Shown piece after piece: positions 20,273 through 30,285 of a stretch of 64,000 nucleotides of DNA. The notes under the pieces are model-generated. The model was not told the origin of the DNA, did no database searches, and saw nothing but the letters and a program-made list of their open reading frames with translations. Both the position numbers and the translations under genes were made by a program. The DNA is from Sphingomonas mollis. Its GTDB lineage: Bacteria > Pseudomonadota > Alphaproteobacteria > Sphingomonadales > Sphingomonadaceae. Within the stretch, counting starts at the first letter, position 1. Every line of letters starts with the position of its first letter. Location: assembly GCF_016427505.1 (NCBI RefSeq), contig NZ_JAELXS010000005.1:279653-343652 (forward strand). The letters run 5' to 3'.

Positions 20273-20336
20273 AGTTTCAGGTAAACGATGCCCCGCATCG
20301 TTTAGGTCATGCCGGGGGCATGACCGACCTGAAACT
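20273..20336. repeat. Cloverleaf-like structured element
   Basis: An outer 10-bp stem (AGTTTCAGGT 20273-20282 with ACCTGAAACT 20327-20336) encloses two 9-bp hairpins: AAACGATGC/GCATCGTTT (20283-20303) and GGTCATGCC/GGCATGACC (20305-20325). All stems are perfect. It lies just past the 3' end of the peptidase gene. Confidence 0.75.
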
Positions 20337-20358
20337 CGCAAGCGGGAGGGGAGTTTTT

Positions 20359-21996
<1,638 letters not shown>

Positions 21997-22040
21997 GGAC
22001 GCTCCTTTGACGAACATCCCGTGCCACTGCGGTCACGTGC

Positions 22041-22068
22041 TTGCAACATGAGCCGAAATCGCTATAGC
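22041..22068 (+). promoter_or_regulatory. Candidate promoter of rpmF-plsX-fabH
   Basis: TTGCAA (22041-22046) and TATAGC (22063-22068) are separated by 16 bp, about 100 bp before rpmF, between the divergent peptidase gene and rpmF. Confidence 0.4.
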
Positions 22069-22169
22069 GCCACGCTTCGCGATGCGTCCGGAATGTACGC
22101 GCGGCCTTTTGGGCCGGGCAGCATTTCGCGTCCCATCCTTCAACCGATTCAAGACGATAAGGTGCCGCA

Positions 22170-22349
22170 ATGGCCGTCCCCAAAAGAAAGACTTCGCCCT
22201 CCAAGCGCGGCATGCGTCGCGGTCACGATTCGCTGACCGTCGCGGCATTCCAGGAGTGTCCGAACTGTGGTGAGCTGAAGCGTCCGCACATCCTGTGCAC
22301 GTCGTGCGGCCATTACAACGGCCGTGAGGTCGTGTCGGTCGAGGCGTAA
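22170..22349 (+). CDS. rpmF: 50S ribosomal protein L32
   Basis: A 59-residue protein with the L32 start [20 protein letters not shown] and two cysteine pairs (CPNC, CTSC) forming the zinc site. It is the first gene of the rpmF-plsX-fabH arrangement, 24 bp before plsX, linking ribosome and phospholipid synthesis as in many proteobacteria. Confidence 0.98.
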   Translation: MAVPKRKTSPSKRGMRRGHDSLTVAAFQECPNCGELKRPHILCTSCGHYNGREVVSVEA

Positions 22350-22373
22350 GCCACACCGAACGGACATACGCTG

Positions 22374-23432
22374 ATGACGGACCAGCCCTGCATCGCCATC
22401 GACGCGATGGGCGGTGATGAAGGGCTGGCAGTGATGCTCGCCGGGGTCGCGCGTGCGCGGCGCCGGTACGAGGATCAGTTCTCGATGCATTTCCTGCTGG
22501 TCGGTGACGAGCAGGCGATCCGCGCAGGGCTGGCGAATCATCCCAACCTCAGCGCGCATTCCGAGATCGTTCATGCCCCCGAAGTCGTCGGGTCGAGCGA
22601 AAAGCCCGGCCAGGCGATGCGTCGCGCCAAGACGACATCGATGGGTATCGCGATCGACCTGGTCAAAAAGGGTCGCGCGCATGCCGCCGTGTCGTCGGGC
22701 AACACCGGCGCGCTGATGGCGATGGCGAAGCTGTCGCTGCGGATGCTGCCGGGCATCGACCGGCCGGCGCTGGCCGCGCCGCTGCCGACGCTGGGCGACA
22801 ATGACGTCGTGATGCTCGACCTCGGCGCCAATACCGAGTGCGATGCGCGCAACCTCGTACAGTTCGCAGTGATGGGCGCCGCCTATGCGCGCACCACGCT
22901 CGATCTGGAGCGGCCGCGCGTGGCGTTGCTGAACATCGGGTCCGAGGATCAGAAGGGCACCGAAGAGATCCGCGCGGCGGCCAGCGAGTTGCGCGCGGCG
23001 ACGCACCTGCCGCTGGCGTTCACCGGCTTCGTCGAGGGCGACAAGCTGGCACGCGGCAATCATGACGTGATCGTGTGCGACGGCTTTGCCGGCAACATCG
23101 CGCTGAAGACCGCCGAGGGGACGGCGCGATTCGTCGCCGACCTGTTGAAGCGCGCCTTCACCAGCTCGACCCGGTCGAAGATCGGCTTCCTGATCTCCCG
23201 CCCGGCGACGCAGTTGCTGCGCGATCATCTCGACCCCAACAATCACAATGGCGCGGTCTTTCTGGGCCTGAAGGGCATCGTCGTGAAGAGCCATGGCAGC
23301 GCCAATGAACTGGGCGTGGCGACCGCGATCGGCAATGCGGCCAAGATGGTGCGCAACGACCTGACGCGCCGGATCGCCGAGGATCTGGGGCTGGATCACC
23401 AGCCGACCATCGTCGAAAAGGCCGTCCTATGA
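22374..23432 (+). CDS. plsX: Phosphate acyltransferase
   Basis: A 352-residue protein. [16 protein letters not shown] is the N-terminal signature, and [27 protein letters not shown] and [12 protein letters not shown] are further PlsX motifs. It converts acyl-ACP to acyl-phosphate, the donor used by PlsY to start phospholipid synthesis. Its last codons overlap fabH by ATGA. Confidence 0.97.
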   Translation: MTDQPCIAIDAMGGDEGLAVMLAGVARARRRYEDQFSMHFLLVGDEQAIRAGLANHPNLSAHSEIVHAPEVVGSSEKPGQAMRRAKTTSMGIAIDLVKKGRAHAAVSSGNTGALMAMAKLSLRMLPGIDRPALAAPLPTLGDNDVVMLDLGANTECDARNLVQFAVMGAAYARTTLDLERPRVALLNIGSEDQKGTEEIRAAASELRAATHLPLAFTGFVEGDKLARGNHDVIVCDGFAGNIALKTAEGTARFVADLLKRAFTSSTRSKIGFLISRPATQLLRDHLDPNNHNGAVFLGLKGIVVKSHGSANELGVATAIGNAAKMVRNDLTRRIAEDLGLDHQPTIVEKAVL

Positions 23433-24397
23433 TCCGCGCGGTGGTGACGGGTACCGGCTCGGCTCTTCCGGTGCGGCGGGTGTCGAACGCCGAACTGGCG
23501 GAACAGGTCGATACCAGCGACGAATGGATCGTCGAGCGCACCGGCATCCGCTTCCGCCATCTCGCCGGCCCGGACGAGACGACCGCGACGCTGGCGCGCG
23601 ATGCGTCGATCGCGGCGATCGCGGCGGCCGGGTTGCAGGCGGACCAGATCGACTTGATCGTGCTGGCGACCGCCACCCCGGACCAGACTTTTCCCGCCAC
23701 CGCCACCAAGGTGCAGGCGATGCTGGGCATCGACGACTGCGTCGCGTTCGACGTGGCGGCGGTGTGTTCTGGCTTCCTCTATGCGGTGCAGGTCGCCGAT
23801 GCGATGATCCGGGGCGGCGTGTACCGGCGCGCGCTGGTGATCGGCGCGGAGACATTCAGCCGACTGCTCGATTGGGAGGACCGCACCACCTGCGTCCTGT
23901 TCGGCGACGGCGCCGGCGCGATCGTGCTGGAGGCGCAGGAGAGCGCCGAGGCGGACGGACGCGGCATCCTGGCGACGAAGCTGCACGCGGACGGGCGGCA
24001 CAACGGCCTGCTCTATGTCGATGGCGGCGTGTCAACGACGGGCACGGTCGGCAAGCTGCGGATGAAGGGGCGCGAGGTGTTTCGCCACGCGGTCACCAAT
24101 CTGGCGGCGGTGATGACCGAATCGCTGGCGATCGCCGGGATCGAATCGGCCGATGTCGACTGGGTCGTGCCGCATCAGGCGAATGCCCGCATCCTGGATG
24201 CGACCGCGCGCAAGCTGGGGCTGGACCCGGACCGCGTGGTGGTGACGGTGGACCAGCATGCCAACACATCGGCGGCATCGGTGCCGCTGGCGCTGGATAC
24301 CGCCGTCCGTGATGGCCGCGTGAAGCAGAACGATATCGTCGTGCTGGAAGCGATGGGCGGTGGCTTCACCTGGGGCGCGGCCGTCATTCGTTTCTGA
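23429..24397 (+). CDS. fabH: 3-oxoacyl-ACP synthase III
   Basis: A 322-residue thiolase-fold enzyme of standard length. The catalytic triad is C113 in [11 protein letters not shown], His in VPHQANARI and Asn in [10 protein letters not shown]. It starts fatty acid synthesis by condensing acetyl-CoA with malonyl-ACP. It is translationally coupled to plsX. A 118-bp gap separates it from ihfA. Confidence 0.97.
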   Translation: MIRAVVTGTGSALPVRRVSNAELAEQVDTSDEWIVERTGIRFRHLAGPDETTATLARDASIAAIAAAGLQADQIDLIVLATATPDQTFPATATKVQAMLGIDDCVAFDVAAVCSGFLYAVQVADAMIRGGVYRRALVIGAETFSRLLDWEDRTTCVLFGDGAGAIVLEAQESAEADGRGILATKLHADGRHNGLLYVDGGVSTTGTVGKLRMKGREVFRHAVTNLAAVMTESLAIAGIESADVDWVVPHQANARILDATARKLGLDPDRVVVTVDQHANTSAASVPLALDTAVRDGRVKQNDIVVLEAMGGGFTWGAAVIRF

Positions 24398-24515
24398 ACG
24401 CGACGAAACCGGCGCTTTCCGGGATGATTTCGGCTACGAAACGACAATCACTCGCAAACCCCTCTTTCGATCGGGGGGCGGCTTGTGTAGGCTCTCCGCC
24501 CCAAGGGGATATGAC

Positions 24516-24824
24516 ATGACTGATGCCGGAACGCTGACCCGCGCCGACCTTGCCGAAGCACTTCATCGCGAAGTGGGGCTGAGCCGCGCCGAATCGTCCA
24601 AGATCGTCGAACAGATCCTGGTCGAGATGTGCGAGGCCCTGTCGAAGGGCGAGAACGTCAAGATCTCCGGCTTCGGCACCTTCGTCCTGCGCGACAAGGG
24701 CGAGCGGATCGGCCGCAATCCCAAGACCGGCGTCGAGGTGCCGATCGCGCCCCGCCGCGTGCTGACCTTCCGCGCCAGTCAGATGATGCGCGACCGCATC
24801 GTCGCGGCCGAGGCGACCGGCTGA
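24516..24824 (+). CDS. ihfA: Integration host factor subunit alpha
   Basis: A 102-residue HU/IHF protein. [20 protein letters not shown] and [21 protein letters not shown] are the DNA-bending arm motifs. It dimerises with IHF-beta. ATG 24516 follows AAGGGG; a longer frame reaches back into fabH but lacks a site. Six bases separate it from the MerR gene. Confidence 0.96.
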   Translation: MTDAGTLTRADLAEALHREVGLSRAESSKIVEQILVEMCEALSKGENVKISGFGTFVLRDKGERIGRNPKTGVEVPIAPRRVLTFRASQMMRDRIVAAEATG

Positions 24825-24829
24825 TCGCC

Positions 24830-25234
24830 GTGACGACGCCGACGCCGAAGGCGAACGGAGCCTTGCGGACGATCGGCGAACTGTCCGCCGAAACCGGCCT
24901 GCCGCATCATGTGCTGCGATATTGGGAAACGCGCTTTCCCTCGCTCAAGCCCATGCAGCGCGCCGGCAACCGGCGCTATTACCGGCCCGAGGATGCCGTG
25001 CTGGTGCGCCGGATCGACCGGCTGCTGAACCACGAAGGCTATACGATCCGTGGCGTGCAGAAACTGCTCGCTGCCGAGACGGGGCCGGCGGTGGCGGTGG
25101 ATGCGCCGGTCGAAACGGATGACGCGGGCGATGCCGAGGCGATCAGTGAGATCGAGGCGGCGCTGAAGGCGATCCGCGCGATGCTCGCCGAGGCGCTGGC
25201 GGCGGATGAACCTCGTGGCGAGAGCGTGATATAG
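24830..25234 (+). CDS. MerR family transcriptional regulator
   Basis: A 134-residue protein. The helix-turn-helix ALRTIGELSAETGLPHHVLR and the MerR hallmark YWETRFPSLKPMQRAGNRRYY are followed by a short acidic coiled-coil tail. The ihfA-merR order is conserved in alphaproteobacteria. No effector-binding cysteines are visible. The start is GTG 24830. Confidence 0.92.
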   Translation: MTTPTPKANGALRTIGELSAETGLPHHVLRYWETRFPSLKPMQRAGNRRYYRPEDAVLVRRIDRLLNHEGYTIRGVQKLLAAETGPAVAVDAPVETDDAGDAEAISEIEAALKAIRAMLAEALAADEPRGESVI

Positions 25235-25612
25235 GTCCGGTCGTCATGGCGAGCGAAGCGCCGCGATCTTTGAAGTTGCGTTCGATCAATATCGGTCACC
25301 CTCACCCTTCCCACCCGGCTACGCCGGGCGGGCCCCTTCCCCCTCCCATCGGGAGAGGGAGAGACGCCGAAGGCGGCGATGGGTGAGGGGGAGCAGACGT
25401 GATCGAGAACAGCTCTGGAGCAAATTGCGTGAAATCGGATCTATCCCCTGACCGTTCAGCCTGAGCGAAGTCGAAGGCCACCTATCCGCAAGGTGCTTCG
25501 ACTTCGCTCAGCACGAACGGGTCGGATCAAGCGCTCGATGCTCTGGCCACGACCAGGACGCTCTGGATTGCCGCGTCGCTTCGGTCCTCGCAATGAAGAC
25601 AGGGTCCAACGA
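25235..25612. repeat. 378-bp gene-free gap made of nested REP-like repeats
   Basis: No credible gene. An outer pair of degenerate GTCATNGCGAGCG-type arms lies at about 25243-25270 and 25560-25598. Inside are a multi-hairpin element (25299-25389, closed by CCCTCACCC/GGGTGAGGG, with three inner hairpins) and a third inverted repeat (25452-25520) with 16-bp perfect inner arms 25461-25476 and 25496-25511 containing TTCGACTTCGCTCAG. Confidence 0.8.
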
Positions 25613-26482
25613 TCAGGGGCGGAGCACCCGCCCGGCCACCGCATCCAGTTTCGCCGCCAATACCGGGTCGCGCGCCGATGACGGCGTGATGATCGCATGG
25701 TCGAGCACCCGGTCGAGCGGCGATGCGGTGCGGCCGGCCGGCAGGGCGCGGGCGAAGGTTTCGATCAGGCGGCGGGCGATCGTACCGTTCACCGTCATCT
25801 GTTCGATCACCTCGGCGACCTCCACGAAACCGGCTTCCTCGCGCCAGCAGTCGTAATCGGTGACCATGCCGACCAGCGCATAGGGCAGTTCCGCCTCGCG
25901 GGCGAGCCGCGCCTCGGGCATCGCGGTCATGCCGATGACGTCGGCACCCCATTGCCGGTACATCATGCTTTCGGCGCGGGTGGAGAATTGCGGCCCCTCC
26001 ATCGCCAGATAGGTCGCGTCCTTTGCCATCGTGCCGCCGGCCGCCTTGATCGCCTCCGCCGCGAAGGCCGACAGGCGCGGACAGACCGGTTCGGCCATCG
26101 AGACATGCGCGACCAGCCCGGTGCCGAAGAAGCTGGCGGGACGGCCGACGGTGCGATCGATGAACTGATCGACGACGACGAAGCGGCCGGGCTCCAGTTC
26201 CTCGCGCAACGAGCCGATCGACGAGACGGCGAGCAGGTCGGTACACCCTGCCCGCTTCAACGCATCGATATTGGCGCGGGCGTTGACCTCCGACGGCGGG
26301 ATGCGATGACCGCGGCCGTGGCGCGGCAGGAAGCGGAGGTGGACGTCGCCGATCCGGCCGAACAATATCTGGTCCGATGGCGCGCCCCACGGCGTCTCGA
26401 CATCACGCCACGCCGCATCCTCCAGCGCGTCGATCGCATAGAGCCCTGATCCGCCGATGATCCCGATCGTCCAGTCCGTCAT
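25613..26482 (-). CDS. mtnP: S-methyl-5'-thioadenosine phosphorylase
   Basis: A 289-residue phosphorylase. GIIGGSGLYAID and FLPRHGRGHRIPPSEVN bind phosphate, YLAMEGPQFSTRAES is the substrate loop, and MTAMPEARLAREAELPYALV with TDYDCWRE suggests the methylthioadenosine rather than guanosine branch. It cleaves MTA to adenine and methylthioribose-1-phosphate for methionine salvage. No other salvage gene is adjacent. Confidence 0.93.
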   Translation of the reverse strand: MTDWTIGIIGGSGLYAIDALEDAAWRDVETPWGAPSDQILFGRIGDVHLRFLPRHGRGHRIPPSEVNARANIDALKRAGCTDLLAVSSIGSLREELEPGRFVVVDQFIDRTVGRPASFFGTGLVAHVSMAEPVCPRLSAFAAEAIKAAGGTMAKDATYLAMEGPQFSTRAESMMYRQWGADVIGMTAMPEARLAREAELPYALVGMVTDYDCWREEAGFVEVAEVIEQMTVNGTIARRLIETFARALPAGRTASPLDRVLDHAIITPSSARDPVLAAKLDAVAGRVLRP

Positions 26483-26515
26483 GTGATACCGTTCCCGCCA
26501 GCTGATCCGCCACGG

Positions 26516-27220
26516 CTATAACGAGGGATCGGCCGACGGCCACAGCGTGACGGGATCATCCGGCCGCCACGGGGCAAGTCGTTCCATCGCCCGGCCGAAC
26601 AGCGGCGAGGCGAGATGATCGGCGAGCCATTGCCGAACCTGCGGGATGGGCTGCGCATCGAACCAGTCCGGATCGACCGCCGCGAACTGGCGGACGAACG
26701 GCATGATCGCCATGTCGGCCAGCGACCGCGTCGGGCCGCACAGGTTAGCGACGGTCGACAGGCGCTTCTCCAGCACGGTCAGCAGCGCGAGACCGGCGGC
26801 GCGATGGTCGAGGGGGTCGGCGCCGTGGCGATCGGCATATTTGTAGCGGTCGAGGTGATGTTTGAACCGGTCGTCGAACAGGTCGATCAGCGCCATGTCA
26901 TCGCCGGCCAGCCAGCGTTCGGGATCGCTGCGTTCCAGCGACCAGCGCATGATATCGATGCTCTGGTCGATCACCCGGCCATCGGCACACTGCAGGACGG
27001 GCACGGTCGCCTTGGGCGAGATCGCGATCATCGCCGCCGGCTTGTGCCGCAACGTCACCTCACGGATCGCGAACGGCACCTCGCCGACCAGCAGGGCGAG
27101 GCGAGCGCGCATGGCATAGGGGCATCGCCGGAAGCTGTAGAGCGTGTCGATCGGCCGCGACCTATCGCGGATGGCGGCGGGACAGGGCGATCCCGGCGAG
27201 GTTTTGCGCCCGCTTGACAT
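26516..27220 (-). CDS. Glutathione S-transferase family protein
   Basis: The conserved region starts at about residue 24: DTLYSFRRCPYAMRARLALL has the thioredoxin-fold CPYA motif; ATVPVLQ and IDQSIDIMRW are glutathione-site features; a helical C-terminal domain follows. Family members normally begin a few residues before this motif, but no ATG, GTG or TTG lies there. The only in-frame start is ATG 27220, inside the upstream RNase H gene (59-bp overlap), so the first 20 or so residues may be untranslated or an unusual ATC start may be used. Substrate unknown. Confidence 0.85.
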   Translation of the reverse strand: MSSGRKTSPGSPCPAAIRDRSRPIDTLYSFRRCPYAMRARLALLVGEVPFAIREVTLRHKPAAMIAISPKATVPVLQCADGRVIDQSIDIMRWSLERSDPERWLAGDDMALIDLFDDRFKHHLDRYKYADRHGADPLDHRAAGLALLTVLEKRLSTVANLCGPTRSLADMAIMPFVRQFAAVDPDWFDAQPIPQVRQWLADHLASPLFGRAMERLAPWRPDDPVTLWPSADPSL

Positions 27221-27542
27221 AGCGGATCGGCGGCGAGCCGAGCGCGGCGGTCAGATCGCGCACGGCGGTGAGATGCGGCAGGCAGGCCCCCCGCGCCTTC
27301 AGGACGCCGTTCGCGCGATCGATCACCGCGACCGCATCGCCGAGCAGGACGACGTTCGTCTCGCCGAGCGTCCGGACGAGACGGAGCGCCTGCAGCAGCG
27401 CGAGCCACTCCGCCGTCATGCTGGTCCCCTCCCCCAGATCGGGCTGGATGTGCGCCTGCCCCCGGACAACGACGGCGGTTTCCATTCCGCCGCCGCCGGG
27501 CCGGTAGCCGCCATCGAAATAGATCTTCAGCCGCGCCGTCAT
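27162..27542 (-). CDS. RNase H-fold protein
   Basis: A 126-residue protein. It starts IYFDGGYRPGGGGMETAVVV, with catalytic D10; E45 lies in TAEWLALLQAL and D69 in VLLGDAVAVID. These give three of the usual DEDD residues; the fourth is not obvious. It resembles the minimal reverse-transcriptase-like RNase H group. Its first codon overlaps the stop of the upstream Arg-rich gene (ATGA). Activity on RNA-DNA hybrids is inferred. Confidence 0.8.
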   Translation of the reverse strand: MTARLKIYFDGGYRPGGGGMETAVVVRGQAHIQPDLGEGTSMTAEWLALLQALRLVRTLGETNVVLLGDAVAVIDRANGVLKARGACLPHLTAVRDLTAALGSPPIRYVKRAQNLAGIALSRRHPR

Positions 27543-28030
27543 GCCGGTTCTCCGTCCGCGCCGTCGTCGGCGAGGATGGCGGCCACATCCTCGGTCGAGA
27601 TGCCGAATGCGCCGGCGAGGCCGGAAACCGACGCGCCACGCCGGGCGAGTTCGCGGACGCGGCCGGTATCGACGACGGTCTGGTAATGGCGCGTATCGCG
27701 TTCGCGCTGCACCTCGCCCGTGCGGGCCAGGGCGCCGGATCGGCGGCGTTTGGGTCGTTCCTCCTGCGCGGCGGCCTGTTCGGTGCGATCGGCGCTTCGT
27801 GCCTCGATCCGGCCGGCTTCCTCCAGCCGACGCTGTTCGCGCGCCTGTTCGCGGTCGCGGGCGGCCTGCTCGCGTTCCGATGCGCGCCGGTCGCTGCGGT
27901 CCTGCGTGGCGTCCAGCCGTTCGCGGGCGCGGCGTTCTCGTTCTTCGGCGCGCAGTCGGGCGCGTTCCGCCGACGCGCCGTCGATGGGTAGCGACAGGCG
28001 CACCGGTGGCTTGTCCCATCCATTGCTCAT
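27539..28030 (-). CDS. Uncharacterised Arg/Glu-rich coiled-coil protein
   Basis: A 163-residue protein of unknown family. Residues about 22-95 are dense in Arg, Glu, Ala and Gln (RLRAEERERRARERLD), which suggests a charged helix or coiled coil. The C-terminal 45 residues contain VRELARRGASVSGLAGAFG, which looks like a small helix-turn-helix and ends EDVAAILADD. Coupling by ATGA to the RNase H-fold gene suggests joint work on nucleic acid, but this is inference. It is a conserved-looking frame with a clear ATG. Confidence 0.65.
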   Translation of the reverse strand: MSNGWDKPPVRLSLPIDGASAERARLRAEERERRARERLDATQDRSDRRASEREQAARDREQAREQRRLEEAGRIEARSADRTEQAAAQEERPKRRRSGALARTGEVQRERDTRHYQTVVDTGRVRELARRGASVSGLAGAFGISTEDVAAILADDGADGEPA

Positions 28031-28112
28031 GCGCGGTCGGCCCTGTCGATCATCGCCGTCTCCATAACGATGGCGGGCGAGATCGCCAGACCGGCGACCG
28101 GGGCCGAATACA

Positions 28113-29006
28113 TCACGGCCGGTAGCGCAGGGCATCGACCAGCAGCGCGAACGCCGCCGATGGCTGGCGACGGCTGGGATAATAGAGGTGATAGCCGGGA
28201 AAGGACGGCGACCAATCCTCCAGCACCCGGACCAGCCGACCATCCGCCAGCGGTTCGGCGACCGAGCTTTCCATCAGGAAGGCGAGGCCCAGACCGGCGG
28301 TCGCGGCGCGCACGATCGACCTTGTGTCGTTGCAGATGATCTGCCCGTCGACCCGCACGCGTATCTCGCGACCGTCCTTCTCCAGTTCCCAGGCATACAG
28401 GCCGCCCGAACTCATCATGCGCAGGTTGATGCAGTTGTGCCGGGCCAGATCCTGCGGCGTCACGGGGGCGGGATGGCGCGCGAAATAATCGGGCGAACCG
28501 ATCACCGCCATGCGCAGGTCCGGGCCGATCCGGGTCGCGATCATGTCCTTGGCCAGCGCCTCGCCCAGCCGCACACCGGCATCGAACCGATCGGTGACGA
28601 TGTCGGCGAAGCTGGAATCGATGCCCAGCTCGACATGGATATCCGGATAATCCGGCAGGAAGCGTTCCAGCACCGGCCACAGCACCGTCGTGGCGGCATG
28701 ATCGGAGGTGGTGAGCCGGATGGTGCCGCCGGGCTTGTCGCGCAGATCGCCCAGCGAGGCCAGTTCGCCATCGATCATGTCCATCGCCGGCTCCAGCGTG
28801 GCGAGCAACCGCTCCCCCGCCGCCGTCGCCGACACGCTGCGCGTAGTGCGGGTCAGCAACCGGACGCCGAGCCGCGTCTCCAGCCGGCGCAGGGTATGGC
28901 TGAGCGCCGATTGCGAGGTGCCGAGTTTCGCCGCCGCGCGGGTGAAGCTCTTTTCGGCGGCGACCGCCATAAAGGCGTTCAGGTCGACCAGATCATCGCG
29001 TTTCAT
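28113..29006 (-). CDS. LysR family transcriptional regulator
   Basis: A 297-residue protein. The N-terminal HTH is [20 protein letters not shown] with [20 protein letters not shown], followed by a substrate-binding domain with LFTRTT-like linker [10 protein letters not shown]. It is divergent from the cupin gene with 92 bp between, so it probably controls the cupin and its disrupted partner. Ligand unknown. Confidence 0.93.
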   Translation of the reverse strand: MKRDDLVDLNAFMAVAAEKSFTRAAAKLGTSQSALSHTLRRLETRLGVRLLTRTTRSVSATAAGERLLATLEPAMDMIDGELASLGDLRDKPGGTIRLTTSDHAATTVLWPVLERFLPDYPDIHVELGIDSSFADIVTDRFDAGVRLGEALAKDMIATRIGPDLRMAVIGSPDYFARHPAPVTPQDLARHNCINLRMMSSGGLYAWELEKDGREIRVRVDGQIICNDTRSIVRAATAGLGLAFLMESSVAEPLADGRLVRVLEDWSPSFPGYHLYYPSRRQPSAAFALLVDALRYRP

Positions 29007-29098
29007 CGATGAAGCCTAGTCATCAGTCCATGCAACTTCCAACGCCTAATCGCGCTCTATCGTCCAACCCACATGCCGGACGACGACAGGAGACGATC

Positions 29099-29500
29099 AT
29101 GGACATCATGCGCAGCGGGTCACGGCCATCGGGCAAGGGACCGGCGGACTATTTCACCGGCACCGTCCGTACCGACGCGCCGTTTGCCGGCAGCGGCAAT
29201 CTGAGCGGGACGACCGTCACGTTCGAACCCGGCGCCCGGACGGCATGGCACACCCATCCGCTGGGCCAGACGATCATCATCACCTTCGGACTGGGCCGTG
29301 TGCAGCGCGAGGGCGGCGCGATCGAGGAAGTGCGGCCGGGCGATATCGTGTTCTTCGCGCCGGGCGAGAAGCACTGGCACGGCGCCGGCCCGGACAATGC
29401 GATGAGTCACATCGCGATCGCCGAGATGAAAGACGGCAAGGTGGTCGACTGGCTGGAACACGTATCCGACGCCGATTATGCCGGCGAGGTACGGTCATGA
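29099..29500 (+). CDS. Cupin domain protein
   Basis: A 133-residue single cupin. [20 protein letters not shown] is motif 1, with metal-binding histidines and Gln in place of Glu; [16 protein letters not shown] is motif 2. It matches small cupins, often annotated as carboxymuconolactone decarboxylase-associated, found beside LysR regulators. Start ATG 29099 follows AGGAGA. The stop overlaps the next start by ATGA. Confidence 0.88.
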   Translation: MDIMRSGSRPSGKGPADYFTGTVRTDAPFAGSGNLSGTTVTFEPGARTAWHTHPLGQTIIITFGLGRVQREGGAIEEVRPGDIVFFAPGEKHWHGAGPDNAMSHIAIAEMKDGKVVDWLEHVSDADYAGEVRS

Positions 29501-30239
29501 AGCCGCAGGTCATCTGCCTGATGCTGTCGTCGATGCTTCGATACGGGCCTTCGACAAGCTCAGTCCCTACTCAGCACGAACGGTTCTACTCAATGTCATC
29601 ACGCTCTAGACGGCCAGCCCGGACGGCACCCGTCAGGACTGGACCGCGCTGTACGAGCGTATCCATGACGAACTGGACGGCGATGCGTGGCTGGTTGGGC
29701 GAGTGACGATGGCCGAGATGACGAAGGCGACCGCGCATCCGCCGGCATCGGTGACGGACGTGGCGCGACCGGTGCATGTCGCGACGCGCGCCGACAGCTA
29801 CGCGGTTGCGCTCGATCCGTCGGGCAAGCTGCATTTCGATGGCGGCACGCTGGGCGACGATCACGTCGTCGTGCTGCTGGGACGGGATGTGCCGGACGAT
29901 CATCTGGCGGAACTGGCGAACGACGGCGTGTCCTATGTCGTCGCGACAGCGGCGACGATCGACATCGCCGCGATGCTCCATGTGCTGGGCGATGCCTTCG
30001 GGATACGTCGATTGTTGCTGGAGGGCGGCGCCGGCATCAACGGATCGCTGCTGGCGGCGGGCGTGGTGGACGAGATGCACGTGCTGCTCGCACCGGCGAT
30101 CGACGGCGGCACCGATACGCCGTCGATCATCGCGAACGGGACGGAGGGACTGGCGGGCAAGGTGCGCCTGCGCTTCCGGTCGGCGACACCGGTCGACCAC
30201 GGCGTCGTCCACCTGCGATACGCGGTGGAGCCGGCCTGA
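29497..30239 (+). pseudogene. Dihydrofolate reductase/RibD C-terminal family, disrupted by a REP insertion
   Basis: The gene begins [13 protein letters not shown] (29497-29535), coupled to the cupin by ATGA; this matches the family start, which normally continues with DG. A 73-bp block (29536-29608) then intervenes, containing a REP-like half, CGACAAGCTCAG...CTCAGCACGAACGG. The family sequence resumes in another phase at 29616 (SPDGTRQDWTALYERIHDEL), preceded in that phase by TAG at 29607. It runs intact to the stop with LLLEGGAGINGSLLAAGVVDEMH. Translation from the original start ends at 29706. A start at GTG 29703 could give a 178-residue remnant lacking the NADPH-binding N-terminus. Confidence 0.82.
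29536..29583. repeat. REP-like repeat inserted in a coding gene
   Basis: The block shares CTTCGAC...GCTCAG and CTCAGCACGAACGG with the intergenic inverted repeat at 25452-25520. It splits the dihydrofolate-reductase-like gene after codon 13. Confidence 0.75.
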
Positions 30240-30285
30240 CGATCGGGATGGGGCTCATCCCGATCCAGGTCGGCGATCGGTTGCG

